Program-made: the position numbers and the translations under genes
Assembly: GCA_017939795.1 (NCBI GenBank)
Contig: JAGBAA010000014.1
Span: 1 to 59,272, forward strand
Reading direction: 5' to 3'
From: Thermoguttaceae bacterium
GTDB lineage: Bacteria; Planctomycetota; Planctomycetia; Pirellulales; Thermoguttaceae
Length of the DNA: 59,272 bases
Part shown: piece after piece, positions 53,400 to 59,272 of the stretch
Position numbering within the stretch: position 1 is the first letter of the stretch
How the letters are laid out: every line of letters begins with the position of its first letter
Notes under the pieces: generated by a model
Seen by the model: the letters and a program-made list of their open reading frames with translations, nothing else
What the model was told of the DNA's origin: nothing
Database searches by the model: none

Positions 53400-53803
53400 T
53401 TTTGAGAATTTCGTGTTTCCCTGTGTATTTCTGCGGACCGTCTGTGATTTCAGTGGTGGAGTTTTTGGGCTAAAGGTTCCACGCGCGACGGCACTCTGCG
53501 AGAGCCGTCTTGCTGCCCGCCATGTCATGAACGCTCGTGAGGGAGGAACATTTTGAAAATCGTTCCTCCCTCAGACTCCCTCTTCAAAAACTTTTTGATG
53601 GTTCTGTTTCAGTGTGTTTCTGCAGATCTTCTGTGTTCTCGGCAGTTGAAATTTTCGGCGCAAGCGGTCCCACGCGCGATTTCACCCTTCGGGAGAAATC
53701 TGGCTGCCCGTCATGTCATGAACGCTCGTGAGGGAGGAACATTTTGAAAATCGTTCCTCCCTCAGACTCCCTCTTCAAAAACTTTTTGATGTTTTGATGT
53801 TTT
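53400..53803 (+). repeat. Tandem pair of dispersed double-hairpin repeats (plus orientation)
   Basis: Copy 1 core is 53479-53600 and copy 2 core is 53670-53790. Copy 1 hairpin 1 is GACGGC/GCCGTC with inner CTC/GAG; in copy 2 it is GATTTC/GAAATC with inner CCC/GGG, so both strands of the stem change together. Hairpin 2 (GAGGGAGGAAC/GTTCCTCCCTC at 53539-53572) and TTCAAAAACTTTTTGATG are common to both. Upstream of each core is a TCTGTGTTCTC-like stretch. A short GATGTTTT triplication borders the sialidase-like gene's stop codon. Confidence 0.92.
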
Positions 53804-53809
53804 GATGTT

Positions 53810-55384
53810 TTATTTGGAGGGCGGCACAACGACTTTCACGACCACTGCCGTATCCGGAAATTTGCCGGAATAGTATGCCAGCGCATGGACATTTCCAAGA
53901 ACGACGGCATTCACGTTTCCGGAGTCAAACGTAACGGTACTTCCTTCTGCGACGGCTTCCGGAGCCGGCCAGTTGAGCGGGGAGGTAAAGACGGCCTCCG
54001 GTTTTACGCTGCGTCGGAGGAGGATCCCACGTCCGCGATGGTAGTAGTAGTTACTCAGCAGACCGGTTTTCGGATCGAGGATCAGGCTTGGCGTGGAACA
54101 GCGGACATCGCCGATATTCGTTCGACTTCGCGTCCAGGTCTTTCCGCCGTCGGTGGAGGTGAGCTGAAACTGTGCCTGCTCTGTCGTATTTTTTCCGAAC
54201 TCGGTCCTGCCGATCGCGAGGATCTTTCCGTCACCGAGATAAACGGCCGACTGTTCAGTTGGCCAATCGGCTTTCGTAAGCCCTTTTTCGACGACATTTT
54301 GCGTCCAGGTCGCTCCGTTGTCCGTGCTGACGAGCGTTCCCCACGAATTGTCGTTTGCGTCGTCGCTGTATTGCCCGGCAAACCAGAGTGCCATAAGGCC
54401 CGTCCCCGGCACGGCAAAGACGTCCGTGATCTGGATCGGCATGGGATCGAGCTTCGGTCGAACGATGTGCGTGAAGTGGACGCCGTCAGTCGATCGGTAG
54501 AGATCGTGGCTGAAGCCGTCCGGACCCACATTTCGGACCCAGAGGAGCATTGCGCCGTTTTCATCGAGGCCTTTTCCGATGGTGACTTCGCCGACTTCCG
54601 GTGTATTCACGACGAGTGTTTCGGGGGTCCAGGTCTTCCCCCCGTCGGTGGAGGTCCGGGCATAGACGCCGCGTTTTCCTTCTCCGATGGAATGGGCGGT
54701 TCCCCGGCTGTAGACACAGACCAGCCGATTGTCGAGAGACTGCATGACGGGCCACGAATTGTATCCGGGAGCATCCTGGACGGTGTGTGCGGCCTCGATC
54801 GGCGGGAGAGGCGTCACGCGGACGGCAGCGAGTCCGACTGGGCGGGGGAACGTGTCGGCCGGATCGTTGGGGTCGCGCTGGATCCGGATCGTCAGGGGAA
54901 GGGACGGATCCACAGGATAGCGGGTTTCCAGCTGAATGGTGCGTGTGCGGAATGGTTCCGGCGGGATCGGCGTCCGGACCGGAGTCCCGCAGACGTGACC
55001 GGACGTAAACGGCCCGTCATTCGGCATCTGGGAAAGGTGGATACGGTAGACGTCTTCCAGAGGCGCGGTATTTCCAGGCTCGGTTTCGGCTTTCTCGTTC
55101 GTCGTCATGAGGATCTCGATCTTGACGGCAGCGCAGTTTTGGGGAAGGTCCGGGATGATCCCCGCAATGGACTGTCCAGGAGTTTTTCCGGAAAGCGACC
55201 AGATCGGAATGTGCGTTGAGCCGTTCGACATGAGCTGGATAGACGGATTACCGGTCGCGAGGGTGAAGTCATTCACCGTCATGCAGATCGGTTTCATTTC
55301 TTCGCACAGGCATTCAGGAGAAAGATCTGCTTCGGCGGCAAACACGGAGAGCAGGGAGACTGTGAGTGCAAATTTTCTGAACAT
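53810..55384 (-). CDS. Secreted sialidase-like protein (BNR/Asp-box repeats)
   Basis: The 524-residue protein has AAAGGAG upstream of its ATG and a signal peptide (MFRKFALTVSLLSVFAAEA). The N-terminal 195 residues are a beta-rich region. The C-terminal part resembles a six-bladed sialidase fold with Asp boxes: TSTDGGKTWTPE, RSTDGVHFTH, VSTDNGATWTQN and LTSTDGGKTWTR. Sialidases remove terminal sialic acids from host glycans, but Asp boxes occur in other propellers too. I cannot confirm the catalytic Arg triad, so exo-alpha-sialidase (GH33-like) is only likely. A repeat array lies immediately after its stop codon. Confidence 0.8.
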   Translation of the reverse strand: MFRKFALTVSLLSVFAAEADLSPECLCEEMKPICMTVNDFTLATGNPSIQLMSNGSTHIPIWSLSGKTPGQSIAGIIPDLPQNCAAVKIEILMTTNEKAETEPGNTAPLEDVYRIHLSQMPNDGPFTSGHVCGTPVRTPIPPEPFRTRTIQLETRYPVDPSLPLTIRIQRDPNDPADTFPRPVGLAAVRVTPLPPIEAAHTVQDAPGYNSWPVMQSLDNRLVCVYSRGTAHSIGEGKRGVYARTSTDGGKTWTPETLVVNTPEVGEVTIGKGLDENGAMLLWVRNVGPDGFSHDLYRSTDGVHFTHIVRPKLDPMPIQITDVFAVPGTGLMALWFAGQYSDDANDNSWGTLVSTDNGATWTQNVVEKGLTKADWPTEQSAVYLGDGKILAIGRTEFGKNTTEQAQFQLTSTDGGKTWTRSRTNIGDVRCSTPSLILDPKTGLLSNYYYHRGRGILLRRSVKPEAVFTSPLNWPAPEAVAEGSTVTFDSGNVNAVVLGNVHALAYYSGKFPDTAVVVKVVVPPSK

Positions 55385-55799
55385 GAGGGACTCCTTTGAT
55401 CTTCAGGCGGGATGGAACGGACTCTGGGAAAATTTTTGGCTGTTCTCTATCTCTTATTTTACCGGATCCTGGATTTTTGTAAAGGGAGGCGATGCCGTTT
55501 ATGCCATAATTTTACTGCGAAAAGAGCGATGAGACACGGAAACACACGGCAAGGGGCGAAACCTGTTCGGACACGAATTTTGCCAAAATACGAAAACACT
55601 CGAAATGGATTTTTGGAAATTTTGAGATCTTTTCGCAGTATTCGTGTTTTTTTGGGGGAAAAACAGAAAATTTCTTCTCCGGGAAGTTTCAGAAGATATT
55701 GAGAAATTTTGAGGGGTCCCTTTACTTTTTTTGCGAATTGTGGTATCCTGAAAGGAGAATGATTTTTTGTCCTGCCTTTTTTCGGAAACGGATTTTGCC
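55385..55799. other. Divergent intergenic region
   Basis: The spacer separates the sialidase-like and leucine-rich-repeat genes. Besides the promoter at 55721-55749, GAGACACGGAAACACACGG at about 55530 is a faint trace of the dispersed repeat. I see no gene. A 14-residue upstream ORF (ATG 55759) ends by overlapping the next start but has poor ribosome-site spacing. Confidence 0.45.
55721..55749 (+). promoter_or_regulatory. Promoter of the leucine-rich-repeat gene
   Basis: TTTACT, a 17-bp spacer ending in TGG, and TATCCT. Confidence 0.5.
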
Positions 55800-56684
55800 A
55801 TGAAAAGAAATATTTTGAAAGGTCTTGCTTTTTCTTCCATTTTTGCACTGGGACTGCTCGGCGGAAGTCTTTTGGCGTCTGAGGCAGCGGAACTGGAAGC
55901 TGCCGGCGCGAAAGTGCGTCTGACTCCGGACGGTCAGGTGCTGGTCATCGATGCACGGAAAGCTCCGGAATTCACGGGCGAATCTCTTGTAGATCTGCCG
56001 GCTTTGAAGGATCTGAAGCTCAACGGAATGCAGGTCACGGACGCGACTTTGCCGAATCTGGCATCTTTCACGTCGCTTGCGAGCCTCGCGCTGGACAAGA
56101 CGGCGGTTTCGGACGCGGTGATGGAGAAGATCGCGCAGCTTCCGGCACTCACGCAGCTTTTCATGGCCGAAACGAACGTGACGGATGCCGGGACGGTGAA
56201 ATTGGATCTTTCCCGTTTCGTACGGCTTCGGCTGGCTGGGACGAAGATCACGGACGCGACGCTTAAACGGCTGGGGAACTCGCAGAAGCTCCAGTCGCTG
56301 GACGTCAGCAGCACGCAGGTCACGTCGGCAGGAGCGGCGGCTCTGGCGGGGATCGAAACGCTTGCGGATGTGAATTTTTACGCGACGCAGCTGGATGATG
56401 CGGCGTGTAATGTTTTCGCGCGGATGCCGCAGCTCGTGAAACTCAATCTCGACAAAACGTTCGTGACGGACGCGGGAGTCGGGAAACTTGCAGGGCTGGA
56501 AAATCTGGAATTTCTCCACTTGGGACGGACGTCCGTGACCGATGCATGCATTCCGGCACTTCTGAAGCTGAAAAATCTCAAGACGCTTCACGTGACGCGC
56601 ACGCAGATCACTCCCGAAGGCGCCGCACAGTTGGAAGCCGGTCTGCCGGAATGTCAGGTCATTTCCAAAGTGGAAGGAGAATGA
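55800..56684 (+). CDS. Secreted leucine-rich-repeat protein
   Basis: ATG 55800 opens a signal peptide (MKRNILKGLAFSSIFALGLL, cleavage near LLASEA). A TTG at 55767 has a better-spaced AAAGGAG and would add 11 residues, so the start is uncertain. The 294-residue protein is built of about nine repeats of about 24 residues with the pattern L..L..L.L..T.VTDAG (LVKLNLDKTFVTDAGVGKLA; LEFLHLGRTSVTDACIPALL). This is the internalin-like class common in planctomycetes. It is probably an extracellular binding protein. No catalytic domain or C-terminal anchor is seen. Confidence 0.88.
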   Translation: MKRNILKGLAFSSIFALGLLGGSLLASEAAELEAAGAKVRLTPDGQVLVIDARKAPEFTGESLVDLPALKDLKLNGMQVTDATLPNLASFTSLASLALDKTAVSDAVMEKIAQLPALTQLFMAETNVTDAGTVKLDLSRFVRLRLAGTKITDATLKRLGNSQKLQSLDVSSTQVTSAGAAALAGIETLADVNFYATQLDDAACNVFARMPQLVKLNLDKTFVTDAGVGKLAGLENLEFLHLGRTSVTDACIPALLKLKNLKTLHVTRTQITPEGAAQLEAGLPECQVISKVEGE

Positions 56685-56810
56685 CTTCCGAATGGGATCC
56701 GTTTGAGAAGATTTTTGACGGCCCTGTGCTGAAAAAAGTCTGAATATGCCGAAAATGTGGAAATTTGCGAATGATTTTCGGTGCAATTCAGACTTTTTTT
56801 GTTTTTCTTG

Positions 56811-56838
56811 TTGACTTTATGTGATCTTGAAGTAAAAT
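56811..56838 (+). promoter_or_regulatory. Promoter of the PEP-CTERM protein gene
   Basis: TTGACT, a 16-bp spacer and TAAAAT, about 55 bp upstream of the ATG. Confidence 0.72.
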
Positions 56839-56893
56839 CTTTATTGGATTTTTGGATGATCTTCCTGCCCTAAGTTTTTTAGGAGATTTTTTT

Positions 56894-59041
56894 ATGGACC
56901 GTATTTCAAAGTATTGTGCCGTCGGACTGTTCGGTTTATCGTGTATTGCCGCGGCGGAACTTGCACTGGCGCAGTCGCCGGTCATTACGCAGTTCCACGT
57001 TCAGGAAAAAGAGACCATCACTTCCGGAAACGCGAACGATTTTGGGCAGTATACCTACCAGATCTACGGGACACCAGGCGTTACGCTTGGCGGGAACCGG
57101 GCGGACTGGAGCATGAAGGTGAATAATGGGAACGTCAGTGCGAATAACTGGCTCCTTCTGACCAATACCGCTGAGGGATTCCGTACGGCGAATACGGTAA
57201 ACGCGAACGACTTCGCCATTACCGGCGCGAATATCAACAGCAGCGGCAACTGGGAGATCTCCTCCGTCCGTGCCAGCGATAAAAATGAAGAGCTGCCGAA
57301 CAACACGAACGTTCTCCTGATCCCGAAAGCCTCGACAAATCTCCATTTCGGACAGACGGTCACGTCGGCTGCAGCAGTTGAGGGACTGAAAAATTTCTTC
57401 GCGGAAGGTAACTTCAACCCGATGGACGGCGTCGTCATCGCCAGTGCTGCCGTGCCGTACGCTAATGTCGGGCATTTCGGATGGAATCCGGATTATATCA
57501 TCAACAGTTCCGTGAACACTGCGAACGGAACCTTTGATTTCAAGATCTGCGACAATTCCGGCGATGCCGGTAAAAGCGGCAGTAAATACACGATGAACTA
57601 CGCCTTCATCCCGCATGGAACTGAAGGTACCGTCACGGGAAGTGTCGCGATTCGAAATATCAATAAGACGCAGCCTTTCCTCTACGGCGGGACCGGGTAT
57701 TCCGTGGAGATCATCAAAAACGGACAGTATCGACTGACGCTGGATGACTACATGCCGGCGGACGGGATCCTTCTGATCAACGGAACGACCGGTTCGCTGG
57801 ATGATTCTTCCATTTCGGCCTGGAACGCGGACAATGCCATTTTCGCGCAGCCCTCTGACGACGGGAAATCATTCATCATCAACAGCGTGGACATGCAAAG
57901 CGGAAAAACGTGTACAGCAACAGATCTTCAAAACTCTTCGTTCAATTTCGCGTTCATTTCCTACGATGCCGCTCTCACGGCTCCCGAAAAAGGCTTTTAT
58001 CGTTCCGATTACGACCCGGCCGGGAAAGACTACGCCGGCGGTCTGCTCACGACAGATAAAGGAAGAAACGGCAACATCACCTTCCAGGCGTTTGAGTCCT
58101 CCTCCAGCTACCTGTCCGTCAACCAGTGGAACATGGGCGACTTTCATCTCTACGTCAATGGGCGGCCCATCGCCATGGCAGACGGAGTGACGATCGCGAC
58201 GGTCGCGCAGAACGACAAACGGGCGGTCGCGCAGGTCTGGAACGAAGGAACTGCCTGTGTGACCTACACGAACGTAAACGGCGGTGAGTTGGACGGAAAT
58301 GTCTCGGTCGGCTATTTCCCGAACAGATCGAACCAGTGGATGACCGCGACTGTGAACACAAACGGCGTTCTCTCGAACCGCTCAAGTGCGTACACTGCGG
58401 AAATGACGAACGTCTCGGCCGGTGTGCAGACGCTGAAGATCGACGGAGTCGATTCCACGAAAGACGGCATCCTGTTCGCCACGGGATTGACGAATAATGG
58501 GAATCACGTCACCAGTGCGGCTCCTCAGGCGGACGGTACGTGGCTGATCGATACGTACGGCGCGAATGACGGCGCGGCGAAAACGAACAATTACGGCCTC
58601 GTATTCCTTCCGTACGGATCGAATGACGGTGCGTTCCTCAGCGGGTGGATCGACGGTTTCGACGGCAGCGTGAACAGCGGTTTCGGCTATTTCGATGTGG
58701 AGCGCATCGAGGAAGGCATCTACGAACTGACGCTTGGCGAAGGCCTCACCGCAGACGACGGTTTCCTCCTTCTCGGTCTTGCGGGCGGAGAAGACGGCGA
58801 CCCCTTCCATGGTCTGATCTCTTACGAAGTAACGGATTCCGGTACGTTTGAGATCAACACATTTGCTGCGTTGGCGGGGAATCCGCTGGCAGACGCGGAT
58901 TTCACGTTTGCGTTCCTGACGACGAACGCCGATTTCAAGAGTGCCGTTCCGGAACCGGGAACGATGACGCTTCTGGTCGTAGGGCTTGGGGCGTTAGGAT
59001 TTGTTTGCCGCCGCCAAACAAACAAAAACAAACAAAAATAA
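56894..59041 (+). CDS. PEP-CTERM sorting-signal protein
   Basis: The start ATG 56894 has AGGAG upstream; an in-frame start at 56852 does not. The 715-residue protein has a signal peptide (MDRISKYCAVGLFGLSCIAA, cleavage near LALAQS). Its long body of Asn/Gly-rich beta repeats holds at least four degenerate copies of one unit, with lines such as IRNINKTQPFLYG, YRLTLDDYMPADGILLING and YELTLGEGLTADDGFLLLG. It ends with VPEPGTMTLLVVGLGALGFV and a basic tail (CRRQTNKNKQK), the PEP-CTERM signal processed by an exosortase. No exosortase gene is in the window. It is probably a surface or matrix protein. The repeat array begins right after its stop codon. Confidence 0.9.
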   Translation: MDRISKYCAVGLFGLSCIAAAELALAQSPVITQFHVQEKETITSGNANDFGQYTYQIYGTPGVTLGGNRADWSMKVNNGNVSANNWLLLTNTAEGFRTANTVNANDFAITGANINSSGNWEISSVRASDKNEELPNNTNVLLIPKASTNLHFGQTVTSAAAVEGLKNFFAEGNFNPMDGVVIASAAVPYANVGHFGWNPDYIINSSVNTANGTFDFKICDNSGDAGKSGSKYTMNYAFIPHGTEGTVTGSVAIRNINKTQPFLYGGTGYSVEIIKNGQYRLTLDDYMPADGILLINGTTGSLDDSSISAWNADNAIFAQPSDDGKSFIINSVDMQSGKTCTATDLQNSSFNFAFISYDAALTAPEKGFYRSDYDPAGKDYAGGLLTTDKGRNGNITFQAFESSSSYLSVNQWNMGDFHLYVNGRPIAMADGVTIATVAQNDKRAVAQVWNEGTACVTYTNVNGGELDGNVSVGYFPNRSNQWMTATVNTNGVLSNRSSAYTAEMTNVSAGVQTLKIDGVDSTKDGILFATGLTNNGNHVTSAAPQADGTWLIDTYGANDGAAKTNNYGLVFLPYGSNDGAFLSGWIDGFDGSVNSGFGYFDVERIEEGIYELTLGEGLTADDGFLLLGLAGGEDGDPFHGLISYEVTDSGTFEINTFAALAGNPLADADFTFAFLTTNADFKSAVPEPGTMTLLVVGLGALGFVCRRQTNKNKQK

Positions 59042-59272
59042 ACAGAAACATCAAAAAGTTTTTGAAGAGGGAGTCTGAGGGAGGAACAATTTTCAAAATG
59101 TTCCTCCCTCACGAGCGTTCATGACATGACGGGCAGCCAGATTTCTCCCGAAGGGTGAAATCGCGCGTGGGACCGCTTGCGCCGAAAATTTCAACTGCCG
59201 AGAACACAGAAGCTCCGCAGAAACACACTGAAACAGAAACATCAAAAAGTTTTTGAAGAGGGAGTCTGAGGG
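59042..59272 (-). repeat. Array of double-hairpin repeats in minus orientation (continues past the window)
   Basis: Read on the minus strand, one full unit runs from about 59235 to 59050 and a second unit's end occupies 59272-59240. Hairpin 1 is the GATTTC/GAAATC version and hairpin 2 the GAGGGAGGAAC version. The unit is almost identical to the copy at 53641-53790, in opposite orientation. Confidence 0.92.

Noticed and set aside
53470..53803. CRISPR-like array
   Set aside because: The repeats are over 150 bp, number only two, contain internal hairpins, and have no short unique spacers. No cas genes are nearby.
53885..55219. Open frame of 444 codons on the plus strand
   Set aside because: It is antisense to the sialidase-like gene with Asp boxes and signal peptide, and shows shadow composition.
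55759..55803. Leader-peptide ORF of 14 residues ending in an ATGA overlap with the leucine-rich-repeat gene
   Set aside because: AGGAG is only 1 nt from its ATG, too close to work well, and serves the TTG at 55767 better. Kept only as a note on the uncertain start.

Overview
The window is chromosomal DNA of a planctomycete (Planctomycetota). The evidence is a secreted protein with the planctomycete N-terminal LEPR-XLL type motif (RLEGLETRQLLSA), a PEP-CTERM protein, a secreted DUF1080 protein, a leucine-rich-repeat secreted protein, bL9 with the basic N-terminal extension I associate with planctomycetes, a GldF/GldG fusion with a DUF4340 partner, and many long secreted or lipid-anchored proteins. 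The nearest group (a host-associated Pirellulales/Thermoguttaceae-like lineage) is inference. No rRNA, phage, insertion sequence or CRISPR array was found. Many genes have clear Shine-Dalgarno sites, and several promoters fit a sigma70-like consensus (TTGAxx, 16-17 bp, TAxAAT).

Layout. 1-6.8 kb (minus): a secreted protein with an acidic 17-residue repeat (cut by the window edge), a coiled-coil lipoprotein, and a 1.3 kb-residue secretin. 7.4-9.1 kb (plus): an outer-membrane porin. 9.2-20.4 kb (minus): tRNA-Phe; Lgt with a PDZ insertion, PanC and FolK; a gliding-type ABC system (DUF4340 protein, GldF/G fusion, ATPase); a YhaM-like exoribonuclease; and a secreted glycerophosphodiesterase. 21.1-23.2 kb (plus): the LEPR-XLL surface protein behind an AT-rich leader. 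23.6-25.5 kb (minus): an OleB-like hydrolase, a STAS anti-anti-sigma factor and an RsbW-like kinase. 25.9-32.5 kb (plus): an alpha/beta hydrolase, small membrane proteins, a WD40-like protein and a secreted glycosidase-like protein. 32.7-37.6 kb (plus): an RND efflux adaptor and pump. 37.7-40.6 kb (minus): a Tat-exported aldo/keto reductase overlapping a NapH/NapG-like polyferredoxin. 41.1-49.3 kb (plus): a DUF1080 protein, a DUF89 protein, a membrane protein with a duplicated domain, OleC, and an LpoB/COG3014 lipoprotein pair. 49.7-53.2 kb (plus): bL25, Pth, bS6, SSB and bL9. 53.2-59.3 kb: a sialidase-like protein, a leucine-rich-repeat protein and a PEP-CTERM protein, flanked by inverted arrays of a structured repeat.

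The strongest novel signals are non-coding. First, a dispersed intergenic repeat carries two hairpins whose stems change by paired compensatory substitutions between copies (27.4 kb, 53.5 kb, 53.7 kb, 59.1 kb). A second sequence module of apparently the same family lies at about 2.6, 2.8, 27.3 and 40.75 kb. Second, a 336-nt gap between ssb and rplI can fold into a chain of stem-loops, including a GNRA-capped hairpin inside a multi-branched domain. I recognise it as no known RNA. Protein-level oddities are the Lgt-PDZ fusion, the putative electron conduit to an exported aldo/keto reductase, and olefin/beta-lactone genes (oleB, oleC) split 20 kb apart.
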